Made by a program: the position numbers and the translations under genes
Notes under the pieces: model-generated
What the model was told of the DNA's origin: nothing
Database searches by the model: none
What the model saw: only the letters and a program-made list of their open reading frames with translations
NCBI GenBank assembly: GCA_015061605.1
Contig: SUWH01000006.1
Span: forward strand, 40,879 to 104,878
Origin: Lentisphaerota bacterium
GTDB lineage: Bacteria > Verrucomicrobiota > Lentisphaeria > Victivallales > Victivallaceae
Reading direction: 5' to 3'
Length of the DNA: 64,000 nucleotides
Shown here: positions 16,871 to 25,476 of the stretch, piece after piece
How positions within the stretch are numbered: the first letter of the stretch is position 1
Layout of the letters: the number at the start of each line of letters is the position of its first letter

Positions 16871-19204
16871 ATGAAAAAAACGTTGCTTTCTTTTGCGTTG
16901 TTGAGTTCGCTCGTCTTGTCCGCATTTGAACTGGGTAAGCCCTGTACCATCTATTACAATGGTAAAAATCTGACTGCCGCCAACGATTTGAGCCGGTTTC
17001 TGACCCGGATCTACGATCAGAAGTTTCCGGTGAGCCACATCAAACGCAACAAGGACGGCAAGGGTATTTTCATCGCCGCCAAGACTCCCGCCAAACTGGT
17101 TGAAGCCGAAGTAAAAGGTGACCGGCTGGATATTTTCGGTCACAATGCCGTGTATGCTGTCGCCGACTTCCTTGAACGTGAATGCGGGGTCCGTTTCCTC
17201 TGGCCGGGCAAACTCGGAACCGTCATCCCCAAAGGCAAAGTAAAAACTCTTCCCGACGGATATTACGGCTATCAGCCCCAATTCAGCCGCCGCTTGAGCC
17301 AGAGCTACCACTATCCGAGACGCTTTATGAATCATCAGGACCGTCAGGATCTGGATGACTGGATAAGATTCAACAAGATCGGTCAGGAACTCAACGGCGG
17401 TTTCGGACACGCTTTCTCCCGCCTCGTGCCGCAGGAAAAGTATGCCAAAACCCACCCCGAATACTTTTCTCTGGTCAGCCCCCCCAACTGGGTCGGCGGT
17501 ACCAAGCCGGATAAACCCACCCGTAAGACCACTCCCGGCTGCTGGCAGCTCTGCACTTCCAACGATGAAGTCCGCCAGATCATCGCCGAGAAACTCGCCA
17601 AAAATCCCACCACCAACATCCAGTCCATTTCCCCCAACGACGGCGGCGGTTTCTGCGAATGCGACAAATGCAAAGCGCAGGACTATCCCTTGCAGAAACA
17701 GTTCCCGCTCACCAACCGGATGTACGACTTCCTCGCTGATATTGCCAACCGGGTAAAAAAATTGAACCCGAAAACCAAGATCGGTCTTTTCAGTTACAGC
17801 TACTTTGCCGGTGTTCCCAGCCGCAAAGTCCAGCTCCCGGACAACTGCTATCTTTCACTCTGCTACATCCAGGTCGAACAGCTCACACCTGAAATGCAGA
17901 AAGAACTTGATGAAAAAATCATCGGTCTGGGCAAACTCGGAGCAAAGATCGTCGGGCGTGAATACTGGGGAACCCATTACTATCAGGGTATGCCCATCGA
18001 TCACAGCCGCCTTATTGCCCACAATATCAATCTTTTGAGCAAATACGGCGCCGCCGGTATCTACGGCGAACCGGGCAGCAACTTTTCCGTCCGTCCGAGC
18101 GACAACTATGTGCTTGCCAAGTTGAGCTGGAACCCCGCTCTCAAGCGCGACGATATTTTGAAAGACTTCTGCAAAAGCGCTTTCGGCGATGCGGCTGATT
18201 TGATGTATGAATACTTCGACTCCGGAGAAAAGGAGTTCTGGAGCAAGTGGACGCGCCCGGAAAACTGGAACCGCCCGATGATGAAACATGCCCCCAGTAT
18301 GTACGCCAACCGGTTGAAAGTCCTCTCCGGTATCTTCAATAAAGCATGGGCAGACCGCCGTCTCGCCAAGCTCAAAGCCGCCCGGAAAAAAGCCAAACTT
18401 CCGGAAGAAAAAGCGCGTATCGACTACGTTATGGACGGTATAAATGTTTCTTTGAGCAAATCTCTGCTCAACGACCATTGGAGCAAAGTCGCCGCCGCCG
18501 GTGTACCCTGTCCGCTTATTCAGCCCGATACGGAAAAAATCCGTATGGAAAAGAAAAATATCCAGAAAATAATCGCCGCCGCCCTCAATCAGAATTACTC
18601 CCATGAACGCACCATCGGCAGAAATATCGGAGGCAACCGGATCGCCGGAATCGGATTTGTCCGGGAATATTCCGTAACTCTGCGCCCGTGGAAAACCCTG
18701 TGCGAAATGGCGAAACTCGATCTCGCCAGTGACCGTTACAATTATCTGGTCAACGGCGCATTTGAATACCGGATGTGGGAGTGGGATATCAAGGGGACCA
18801 AAGGTTTCAACGCCGTGGTCACCGGAGAACGCAATTGCGATGAAAAAACCAGTTTCATCGCCCAGTGTCACTTGAATCAGGGACTTTCACTCAAACTGGA
18901 GATCCCCGCCAATGGCAGTGTGACCATCACCAACACCCGTCCGGTCGAAAGCGACATCCCCGCCAATTTGCGCAGCTCCATGTTCGTCCGCGGCAACGTG
19001 GAAGTCAAAGCCGATTTCAACGGCAAAGCGGTCGAAACCCGCCACGTCAATGCCGGACTGGAAGAGGATCAGTGGAAAGAATTGCGGTTCACCCCGCTCG
19101 CGGTCGATCCCGGCAAATACACTTTCCGTGCCACATTCACCAATAAAACCAATGAAGCTCAGACTCTCTTTATTGACAATATCCAGGTGCTGGTGAAGCC
19201 GTAA
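16871..19204 (+). CDS. DUF4838 secreted glycoside hydrolase-like protein (copy 2)
   Basis: 777 residues, the same length as copy 1 and strongly similar along the whole protein. The signal peptide is MKKTLLSFALLSSLVLSA. The central core is almost unchanged (GGGFCECDKCKAQDYPLQ, GREYWGTHYYQGMP, IYGEPGSNF), while divergence is concentrated around residues 40-60, 470-560 and the C-terminal sandwich. That pattern fits conserved chemistry with altered recognition. It follows copy 1 by 15 bp with its own Shine-Dalgarno (CCGGAG). At 17.25 kb, where its codons parallel copy 1, homologous recombination between the copies is plausible. Confidence 0.85.
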   Translation: MKKTLLSFALLSSLVLSAFELGKPCTIYYNGKNLTAANDLSRFLTRIYDQKFPVSHIKRNKDGKGIFIAAKTPAKLVEAEVKGDRLDIFGHNAVYAVADFLERECGVRFLWPGKLGTVIPKGKVKTLPDGYYGYQPQFSRRLSQSYHYPRRFMNHQDRQDLDDWIRFNKIGQELNGGFGHAFSRLVPQEKYAKTHPEYFSLVSPPNWVGGTKPDKPTRKTTPGCWQLCTSNDEVRQIIAEKLAKNPTTNIQSISPNDGGGFCECDKCKAQDYPLQKQFPLTNRMYDFLADIANRVKKLNPKTKIGLFSYSYFAGVPSRKVQLPDNCYLSLCYIQVEQLTPEMQKELDEKIIGLGKLGAKIVGREYWGTHYYQGMPIDHSRLIAHNINLLSKYGAAGIYGEPGSNFSVRPSDNYVLAKLSWNPALKRDDILKDFCKSAFGDAADLMYEYFDSGEKEFWSKWTRPENWNRPMMKHAPSMYANRLKVLSGIFNKAWADRRLAKLKAARKKAKLPEEKARIDYVMDGINVSLSKSLLNDHWSKVAAAGVPCPLIQPDTEKIRMEKKNIQKIIAAALNQNYSHERTIGRNIGGNRIAGIGFVREYSVTLRPWKTLCEMAKLDLASDRYNYLVNGAFEYRMWEWDIKGTKGFNAVVTGERNCDEKTSFIAQCHLNQGLSLKLEIPANGSVTITNTRPVESDIPANLRSSMFVRGNVEVKADFNGKAVETRHVNAGLEEDQWKELRFTPLAVDPGKYTFRATFTNKTNEAQTLFIDNIQVLVKP

Positions 19205-19228
19205 GTGCAAATACAGAAAGACAGCAAA

Positions 19229-20098
19229 ATGATAATTGATGCACATAATCATCCGGATTGGCACGGACATGATTTAAAGAAGTTCATTGCCAATATGGAT
19301 CAATACGGTATCGACAAATGCTGGCTGTTGAGCTGGGAAGCTCCGGCGGCAGAGTGTTCTCCAAGCTATGTGGGAGTCACCCCAGGCGGCGTTACCGGAA
19401 GTGATATGCTGATTCCGTTTCAGCACTGTATAAATTATAAGAATGCTTTCCCGGAACGATTCATTCTCGGATACGCCCCTGACCCGCGCGATCCCGCCGC
19501 GTGTAAAAAACTCCGGGCGGCACACAGCATTTACGGAGCGAAGATCTGCGGTGAAGTGAAGTTCCGTATGATGTATGACAACCCCGATGCGCTGCGGCTT
19601 TTCCGTGCCGCAGGTGAACTCGGAATGCCGGTCACACTGCACTTTGATTACGATTTCCAGAAAAGCGACCTCGATCCATGGACAGAGTGGTACGGCGGCA
19701 CCATCGACACTCTGGAACGGATGCTGCAAGCGTGCCCGGAAACGGCATTTCTCGGTCATGCTCCGGGATTCTGGATACATATATCCAATGATGAAATTTA
19801 CAAAGAACGGCGTTCCGCTCCGGCGGGAACTCCGGTCATCCCCGGCGGCAGAATTGTGGAACTCATGCGTAAATATCCCAATTTATATTGTGATATTTCA
19901 GCCAATTCCGGATGCAACGCTCTGCGGCGGGATCCGGAACACGCAGTGAAGTTCCTGACGGAGTTTCAAGACCGCATCCTCTATGCGCGGGACTACTTTG
20001 ACAATCAGCATCAGGAATTTCTCAATTCGCTGAATTTGCCGGAAACTGTTCTGCAAAAGATTTACAGTTTGAATGCAATAAAACTTGTCGGAGAATAA
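19229..20098 (+). CDS. Metal-dependent amidohydrolase (paralogue of the 8.2 kb gene)
   Basis: About 289 residues starting MIIDAHNHPDWHGHD, whose HNH pair supplies two metal ligands. VTLHFDYDF and FLGHAPGFW give further ligands, and ARDYF contributes the late aspartate in place of the GTDY of the other copy. The GTG at 19205 gives an unlikely hydrophilic extension, so the ATG at 19229 (which starts directly on the first beta strand) was chosen. Its position between DUF4838 and the dehydrogenase suggests it hydrolyses a sugar-derived lactone or amide released by the secreted enzymes. The gene is 7 bp from the next gene. Confidence 0.8.
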   Translation: MIIDAHNHPDWHGHDLKKFIANMDQYGIDKCWLLSWEAPAAECSPSYVGVTPGGVTGSDMLIPFQHCINYKNAFPERFILGYAPDPRDPAACKKLRAAHSIYGAKICGEVKFRMMYDNPDALRLFRAAGELGMPVTLHFDYDFQKSDLDPWTEWYGGTIDTLERMLQACPETAFLGHAPGFWIHISNDEIYKERRSAPAGTPVIPGGRIVELMRKYPNLYCDISANSGCNALRRDPEHAVKFLTEFQDRILYARDYFDNQHQEFLNSLNLPETVLQKIYSLNAIKLVGE

Positions 20099-20104
20099 TT
20101 TATT

Positions 20105-21154
20105 ATGGATATTCAGAAAGTCGGTTTCGGCATTATCGGTGCCGGAATGATCGCAGACCTTCACGCCCGCGCCATCACTCAATTGGACAACACCGCACTT
20201 ATCGGTGTCTTTGACCTCAACCCGGATTCTGCGGCAAAGCTGGCAAAAAAGTTCAACTGCCGCTGCTATGAACGTCTGGAAGAACTGCTCGCTGATCCGA
20301 TGATCCAGGCGGTCACCATCGCCACTCCTTCCGGCAAACATGCCGATGTCGCCATCCCGGCCGCCAAAGCCGGTAAACACATCCTCTGCGAAAAACCCAT
20401 TGAAATCACTCTTGAACGTACCGATGCGGTGATTCAGGCGTGCAATGAAAACAATTGTCTGCTTTCTCCGGTTTTCCAGGCACGTTTTTCGCGCCCGGTA
20501 CAGCTGGTGCGGCAGGCGATGCGCAATGGCCGTTTCGGACGGATGGTGCTGGCAAGTGCCCACATGAGATGGTATAGAGAACCGTCATACTACACCGGTT
20601 CAAACTGGCGCGGCACCTGGGCTCTGGACGGTGGCGGCGCGCTGATGAATCAGGCGATCCATCTGATCGATCTGCTGCTCTACATCAACGGCAATCCGGA
20701 ACAGGTTTTCGCCTTTTCCGGAACCCTCACCCACAGTATCGAAGTCGAAGACAACCTCTGTGCCACTGTAAAATACCGCAACGGTTCTTTCGGCACGATC
20801 GAAGTCAGTACTTCGTGCGCTCCCGGTTTCCCGCGGCGGCTGGAATTTTCCGGCAGCACCGGCACGGTAGCCTTTGAAGAGGACCGTATCACCCGCTGGG
20901 AGTTTGCCAATCCCATCCCGGAAGATGAAGAGATCCGCCGCGTGCTTTCCGGTAAAGCCGATGCCAAGGGCGGTTCTTCGCCCATGAATATCAATGACAA
21001 CGGTCACGTCAGCCAGATATCCGACCTTGCCGAAGCGATTTTGAACGGACGCGAACTCTTTCTCAACGGTCAGGAGGGGCGGCGCGCCATCGAACTTATC
21101 TGCGGTATATATGCTTCCGCAAAAAGCGGCAAGCCATATTATTTCAATTACTAA
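20105..21154 (+). CDS. Gfo/Idh/MocA-family NAD(P)-dependent sugar dehydrogenase
   Basis: 349 residues. The N-terminal Rossmann domain opens with GFGIIGAGMIADLHARA (the GxGxxA-type nucleotide motif), followed by the diagnostic ILCEKPIE near residue 95. The C-terminal alpha/beta domain contains GSNWRGTWALDGGGALMNQAIHLID, whose GGG..NQ.IH.ID block carries the catalytic-site His of the family. Members oxidise or reduce sugars, inositols or sugar-derived acids. Operonic with the amidohydrolase and DegT aminotransferase, it most likely makes the keto-sugar used by the latter or oxidises a released monosaccharide. It is a complete, typical length. Confidence 0.9.
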   Translation: MDIQKVGFGIIGAGMIADLHARAITQLDNTALIGVFDLNPDSAAKLAKKFNCRCYERLEELLADPMIQAVTIATPSGKHADVAIPAAKAGKHILCEKPIEITLERTDAVIQACNENNCLLSPVFQARFSRPVQLVRQAMRNGRFGRMVLASAHMRWYREPSYYTGSNWRGTWALDGGGALMNQAIHLIDLLLYINGNPEQVFAFSGTLTHSIEVEDNLCATVKYRNGSFGTIEVSTSCAPGFPRRLEFSGSTGTVAFEEDRITRWEFANPIPEDEEIRRVLSGKADAKGGSSPMNINDNGHVSQISDLAEAILNGRELFLNGQEGRRAIELICGIYASAKSGKPYYFNY

Positions 21155-21166
21155 TTTGAGGAAAGT

Positions 21167-22405
21167 ATGAAAAACCTTGCAATCAACGGCGGAACTCCGG
21201 CTATCCAGCCGGCGCTTCCGGAGCGCTTCCATTTCGGAAGAGAGGAAAAAGCAGCAGTCGATGCCCTGTTCGATCAGGCGATCGCCACCGGCAAAGTCCC
21301 CGGATACAACGGCAATGAGGAAACTGAATTCTGCAAAGAGTTTGCCGCCGAACTCGGCGGCGGTTTCGCCGACGGAGTCAACGCCGGTACCAATGCGGTA
21401 TTTGTCGCCTTGCGCGCATTGCATCTTGAACCCTTTTCAGAAGTGATTTTCGGCTGTATCACCGATGCCGGCGGCGCAATGCCGATCGTTATGAACAACT
21501 GCATCCCCATTCCTGCTGATACCCTGCCCGGAACCTTTATGCCCGGTCCCAAAGAGATCGAGGCGCGTATCACTGAACGCACCCGCGCCATCGTTATCGC
21601 CCACATCAGCGGAGACCCCGCCGATATGGAAGGTATCATGAAAGTCGCAGATAAATACGGCATCCCCGTTATCGAAGACTGCGCGCAGGCACCGATGACC
21701 ACCATTCACGGCCGCCGCGCCGGAACTTTCGGTATTGCCGGAAGTTTCTCTCTGATGTTCGGCAAACACTTCTGTACCGGCGGTCAGGGTGGAGCAGTTT
21801 TCACCAAAGATGAAAACTTTTACTGGGAGATCCGCCGTTCCGCCGACCGCGGCAAACCTTTCAATTCCGATGCCGGAAGCAACCTTTTCCCCGCGTTGAA
21901 CTGCAATCTGGATGAGATCCATGCCGCCATCGGCCGCGCCCAGCTCAAAAAACTCCACGACATCGTCCGCCGCCGCCGCGAAAATGTTAAATATCTGCTT
22001 GCCAACGGCTTGAATGATCTTAAAGGCAGTACGCCGAAAATCTTCCTGCCCGAAGGCGGTGAAAGCTGCCACTGGTGGGTCCACATGCACTTCAATGCGG
22101 AAAATATGAACTGCTCCAAATATGAGTACATCGATGCCCTCAATGCCGAAGGGTATGCGCCCATTATCCGCAATTACAGCAATGCATATCAGCCCTCTTT
22201 GAGGTGGTTTGCCGATCGTGCCGGTAAATATCCGTGGAACAACCCCCTGTACAAAGGCGATCCCAATGCGGAATACCCCTGTCCCAACGCCGAAAAGGCT
22301 TTGGCAGAAGACTTCCTCATCCCGGTCTATGAAAGCTACACTGAACGGGATCTGGACAATATTATTGCCGCATTCCGTAAGCTGGATGCCGCTTTTGCCA
22401 AGTAA
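21167..22405 (+). CDS. DegT/DnrJ/EryC1/StrS-family PLP aminotransferase
   Basis: 412 residues. It has the DegT sugar aminotransferase layout: GTNAVFVALRAL (cofactor phosphate region), PVIEDCAQAPM with the PLP-pyridine aspartate, and SLMFGKHFCTGGQGG, where the lysine before HF is the likely Schiff-base residue. The family transfers an amino group to a keto-sugar nucleotide. Within a degradation cluster it might instead run in the deaminating direction or aminate a free keto sugar. It follows the dehydrogenase by 12 bp with a GAGGAAA ribosome site and is followed by a clear terminator, so it closes the operon. Confidence 0.88.
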   Translation: MKNLAINGGTPAIQPALPERFHFGREEKAAVDALFDQAIATGKVPGYNGNEETEFCKEFAAELGGGFADGVNAGTNAVFVALRALHLEPFSEVIFGCITDAGGAMPIVMNNCIPIPADTLPGTFMPGPKEIEARITERTRAIVIAHISGDPADMEGIMKVADKYGIPVIEDCAQAPMTTIHGRRAGTFGIAGSFSLMFGKHFCTGGQGGAVFTKDENFYWEIRRSADRGKPFNSDAGSNLFPALNCNLDEIHAAIGRAQLKKLHDIVRRRRENVKYLLANGLNDLKGSTPKIFLPEGGESCHWWVHMHFNAENMNCSKYEYIDALNAEGYAPIIRNYSNAYQPSLRWFADRAGKYPWNNPLYKGDPNAEYPCPNAEKALAEDFLIPVYESYTERDLDNIIAAFRKLDAAFAK

Positions 22406-22422
22406 TTTACTGTAAAAAAAGA

Positions 22423-22458
22423 AGCGTGGTCTGTGTTGTGCAGATCACGCTTTTTTTT
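22423..22458 (+). terminator. Intrinsic terminator of the glycan cluster
   Basis: An 11 bp stem, AGCGTGGTCTG with its complement CAGATCACGCT (one G-T pair), a 7 nt loop and a run of eight T. It begins 17 bp after the DegT stop. Confidence 0.85.
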
Positions 22459-22515
22459 ATCGGGCGTTGATTAGAGTAATACGGCGCAACCCGGCTGATT
22501 TTGCGCGTTGAGTCA

Positions 22516-22542
22516 GCCGCGCGGCAAACGATGCCGCGCGGC
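22516..22542. repeat. GC-rich inverted repeat in an intergenic spacer
   Basis: A perfect inverted repeat with 11 nt arms (GCCGCGCGGCA) around a 5 nt loop, in the gap between the convergent DegT and purE genes. There is no T-tract, so it is not a standard terminator. The rest of the 22459-22613 gap shows nothing recognisable. Confidence 0.6.
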
Positions 22543-22613
22543 ACTTGCCGGCATAAAGACAATGAGCGCCTTGTTGTCCGTAATTGTCCGTTCAGATTCC
22601 GCTCTTTGTGTTT

Positions 22614-23111
22614 TTATCTGGAGGAGAGTTCCTGCTGCAGTTCCGCGTCGGCGGCGAGCACCTGTTCGCGCTGTTTTTTGCGGAAATCTTTAAGTTTGGC
22701 AGCAAGTTCCGGATCGGATAAAGCAAGTATGCTCACGGCATAGAGCGCGGCATTTTTCGCTCCGGCTTTACCGCAGGTGACCGCCGCTACCGGGATACCG
22801 GGAGGCATCTGAACCACAGAAAGCAGTGAGTCCGCCGCTTTAAAAGGTTCTGAAACCATCGGGATACCAACCACCGGAAGCGTGGTGTGTCCGGCAATGA
22901 CTCCACCCAGATGGGCAGCCATACCGGCGGCGCAGATGATGACTTTGATACCGTTTTTTTCTGCATTATCCGCAAATTCAGCGGCTTCGACCGGGGTGCG
23001 GTGCGCAGAAAGGATGCGGGCGGTAAAAGGTACGCCGAAAGAGTCGAGAACATCAAAAGCGTTGCGTACCACTTCGAGGTCGCTTTTGCTGCCCATAAGA
23101 ATACCAACCAT
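22614..23111 (-). CDS. purE: 5-(carboxyamino)imidazole ribonucleotide mutase PurE
   Basis: 165 residues, the usual length of class I PurE. MVGILMGSKSDLEVV opens the protein and matches the CAIR/AIR-binding GSxSD motif. SAHRTPVEAAEFA and IICAAGMAAHLGGVIAGHTTLPVVGIP follow in order and supply the catalytic His and the octamer core. It converts N5-CAIR to CAIR in de novo purine synthesis, which assumes a PurK partner not seen in this window. The Shine-Dalgarno GTGAGGT precedes the ATG. The last ~15 residues are a helical Gln/Glu-rich tail (AADAELQQELSSR). Confidence 0.95.
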   Translation of the reverse strand: MVGILMGSKSDLEVVRNAFDVLDSFGVPFTARILSAHRTPVEAAEFADNAEKNGIKVIICAAGMAAHLGGVIAGHTTLPVVGIPMVSEPFKAADSLLSVVQMPPGIPVAAVTCGKAGAKNAALYAVSILALSDPELAAKLKDFRKKQREQVLAADAELQQELSSR

Positions 23112-23165
23112 AATTGTTACCTCACAGTTTTTTATTGTTATCTAATCTTTTTGTAAAAATCAAAT

Positions 23166-23367
23166 GTACGGCGGCGCATTGTGTGCAATCTCTTCGCTTT
23201 GCTTCTGCGCCGGAACAGTCGAGTACAGTCGTACACTCCTGTTCCGTACTCGGCGCAAAACTCGACCTTGCCGCACACTGCATCCACCGATTGCAGATAC
23301 TACTGCGGCAACTATCGCAACGACGCTCATCCTCGACCTTGCCGCACACTGCATCCACCGATTGCAG
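23166..23367 (-). repeat. Structured intergenic repeat (copy E2) with a partial tandem unit
   Basis: The 364 bp gap between purE and the Nudix gene holds no gene. Read on the minus strand it contains the blocks of the E1 element in the same order: GGTGGATGCAGTGTGCGGCA, AAGGTCGAG, the inner TGTACGACTGTACTC hairpin, then AAGAGATTGC and GCGCCGCCG. A 36 bp portion (23261-23296) is repeated exactly at 23332-23367, a period of 71 bp, so the 5' part of the element is tandemly duplicated. Confidence 0.7.
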
Positions 23368-23475
23368 CAACGTTTTCGATGCCATCTTGACAAAACACAT
23401 CCCGCATGATATATTTGCGGCAACAAGAAATGTCATAAATCTACATATAAAAGTTTTACAAAATACTGGATATTA

Positions 23476-23994
23476 TCAGTTTTCCGGCGGATAATATTTG
23501 CCGGTTCGTTTTAAAAGTTCAAGTTCAGTTATCAAATTCGGGGTGAATTTTTCCCGGTTTGCCGGATTTTCCAGTTCGGCGCGGTTCCAGAAGCGGATCT
23601 CATCTATTTCACCGGGATCAAAGGTGAAACCGTCAGCAATGAATGCTCCGAAAACCCGGACATCTTCCGATTCGATATCGTTGCGGATCTTGGAATCAAA
23701 GATGTGAAAAAGTTCGGCATCGTCAATTCCAAGTTCTTCTGCCAGTTCCCGCTTGGCTCCGGTTTCAAAATCTTCGCCCAGAGCAAGGTGTCCGCCGACG
23801 GCGGTATCCCACTTGCCCGGCTGGATATCCTTGGTCATATTCCGTTTCTGAAGCAGAATATTTCCTGTTTCCGGGTGGATGACCACCACATGACTGGTGC
23901 GGTGGATCAGCGACGGATCGCCGTGACACAAACGGCGCGGGGCGGTACCGGTATGGTTGCCCTGCGCATCGTAAATGTCAAAATATTCCTCCAT
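23476..23994 (-). CDS. Nudix hydrolase (IPP isomerase-like / YfcD-like)
   Basis: 172 residues. The Nudix box is intact: GHLALGEDFETGAKRELAEE with LGI after it, matching Gx5Ex7REUxEExGU, so divalent-metal pyrophosphohydrolase chemistry is expected. The N-terminal YFDIYDAQGNHTGTAPRRLCH and HRTSHVVVIH resemble the YfcD/isopentenyl-diphosphate isomerase-like branch. The real substrate cannot be read from sequence. The start codon lies 5 bp after the phosphomannomutase stop, with GGGGGTAA as ribosome site, so the two genes form an operon. Confidence 0.85.
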   Translation of the reverse strand: MEEYFDIYDAQGNHTGTAPRRLCHGDPSLIHRTSHVVVIHPETGNILLQKRNMTKDIQPGKWDTAVGGHLALGEDFETGAKRELAEELGIDDAELFHIFDSKIRNDIESEDVRVFGAFIADGFTFDPGEIDEIRFWNRAELENPANREKFTPNLITELELLKRTGKYYPPEN

Positions 23995-23999
23995 CGCCG

Positions 24000-25316
24000 T
24001 TACCCCCGGATGATTGCGAGCAATTCATCACGTTTAGCTTCCATAAGCTCTCTGGTGTCCGCTTCGACGATGAGCCGGAGCAAAGGTTCAGTATTGGAAG
24101 CGCGGATGTTGAACCACCATTGGGGATATTCGACGGAGATGCCGTCCAGTTCAAACATATTGCCGTCGGTGTAACGGGCTTTGATCGTTTGAAGAATGGG
24201 GGAAACATCGGCGACTTTGGAGTTGACTTCGCCGCTGGAGAAATATTTCCGCAACGGAGCGACCAAAGTGCTTACCGGCTGATTTTTGGCACAGATCAAA
24301 TTGGCGAGCATGATCATTGCCAAGCCCTGGGATTCAGCGGTGAAATTCTGTTTGAAGTAGTAGTGCCCGGAGAGTTCTCCGGCAAATACCGCATCATTTT
24401 CCCGCATCTGTGCCTTGATAAAGGCATGTCCCACCCGGCTGCGGATCGCTTTGCCGCCGTTGGCTTCGATGCATTCGGGAACCGCGCGGCTGCTGCGCAA
24501 GTCGTAGAGAATGGTCGCAGGTCCACGGGAAAGAATATCCTGTGCGATCAACGCTGTAAACAAATCCATCGGGATCACATTGCCCTGATCGTCGATAAAG
24601 CCGCACCGGTCAGCGTCTCCGTCAAAAGCGGCACCGAAATCGGCTCCGAGTTCTTTTACTTTGGCGCAAATCGCAGTGAGGGTATCAAGTTTCAGCGGAT
24701 TGGCTTCGTGATTGGGGAAGGTTCCGTCCAATTCATCGTACATCGGTATGATGTCGAAAAGTTCTTTTATTCCGTCGATTTCATACAGTCCCATGGCGTT
24801 GGCATAATCGACCACGACTTTGAGCTTGCGGTCAAGTTTGGCAAATGAGCGCAAATATGCGCCGTATTCCGGAGCTATGTCGTAAGAGGAAAGTTTTCCG
24901 GTACGTTCCGGGGTGTTCCAGGAGCGTTCTTCGACGATCTTCTGAATATCCATGATGCCGGTCACGCCGGAAATGGGGACAGCTTCGGCGCGGCAGAGTT
25001 TGAAACCGTTCCATTCACCGGGGTTGTGGCTGGCGGTGATCATGATGCTTCCGTCAGCTTTCAATGTGCCGTTGGCAAAATAGCTCTGCGGAGTGGAACA
25101 CAATCCGATATCGATAACATCGGCACCCTGCTCCATGATACCTTTGCTCAAACCTTGGAATAAATCAACCGAATGCGGGCGCATATCGCGGCCGACCACA
25201 ACTTTCTTTGCTCCGGTGAATTCAACATAAGCTCTGCCGATGGCATACGCCATATCTTCATTGAGTTCGGCGGGGAAAATGCCCCGTATATCATACGCTT
25301 TAAAAATTCCTGACAT
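24000..25316 (-). CDS. Phosphomannomutase / phosphoglucomutase
   Basis: 438 residues, typical of the alpha-D-phosphohexomutase family (ManB/AlgC type). FKAYDIRGIFP opens the protein, TASHNPGEWNGFKL carries the phospho-serine loop near residue 95, DGDADRCGF is the Mg-binding loop near residue 235, and NIRASNTEPLLRL is the phosphate-binding motif near the C-terminus. It interconverts 6-phospho and 1-phospho mannose or glucose for sugar-nucleotide synthesis. A good GGGAGG ribosome site precedes the ATG. It is co-transcribed with the Nudix gene and lies downstream of transketolase, from which a terminator separates it. Confidence 0.92.
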   Translation of the reverse strand: MSGIFKAYDIRGIFPAELNEDMAYAIGRAYVEFTGAKKVVVGRDMRPHSVDLFQGLSKGIMEQGADVIDIGLCSTPQSYFANGTLKADGSIMITASHNPGEWNGFKLCRAEAVPISGVTGIMDIQKIVEERSWNTPERTGKLSSYDIAPEYGAYLRSFAKLDRKLKVVVDYANAMGLYEIDGIKELFDIIPMYDELDGTFPNHEANPLKLDTLTAICAKVKELGADFGAAFDGDADRCGFIDDQGNVIPMDLFTALIAQDILSRGPATILYDLRSSRAVPECIEANGGKAIRSRVGHAFIKAQMRENDAVFAGELSGHYYFKQNFTAESQGLAMIMLANLICAKNQPVSTLVAPLRKYFSSGEVNSKVADVSPILQTIKARYTDGNMFELDGISVEYPQWWFNIRASNTEPLLRLIVEADTRELMEAKRDELLAIIRG

Positions 25317-25343
25317 GATGTTCCTCCCAGTAAGCTGTTATTT

Positions 25344-25381
25344 GCAAAAATTCCGCCGGAGCAGTTCACCCCGGCGGAATT
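25344..25381 (-). terminator. Intrinsic terminator after transketolase
   Basis: Read on the minus strand: AATTCCGCCGG, a loop of 11 nt, then CCGGCGGAATT and a TTTTT run. It lies about 95 bp after the transketolase stop and just before the ribosome site of the phosphomannomutase gene. Confidence 0.75.
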
Positions 25382-25476
25382 GTCAAAAGTTCAGTTATTC
25401 AATGTAACTGATGTCAGGGAAAATTCAATATCCGGTCAAGGATATATTGAAAATTCCCATGCGTTTATTCTGCGGT

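Noticed and set aside
15503..17455. 650-codon minus-strand open frame opposite the DUF4838 genes
   Set aside because: It is antisense to two clear secreted proteins and arises from their codon bias; no motif or ribosome site.
22516..22542. Second terminator for the DegT or purE gene
   Set aside because: The stem is strong but has no T-tract on either strand.
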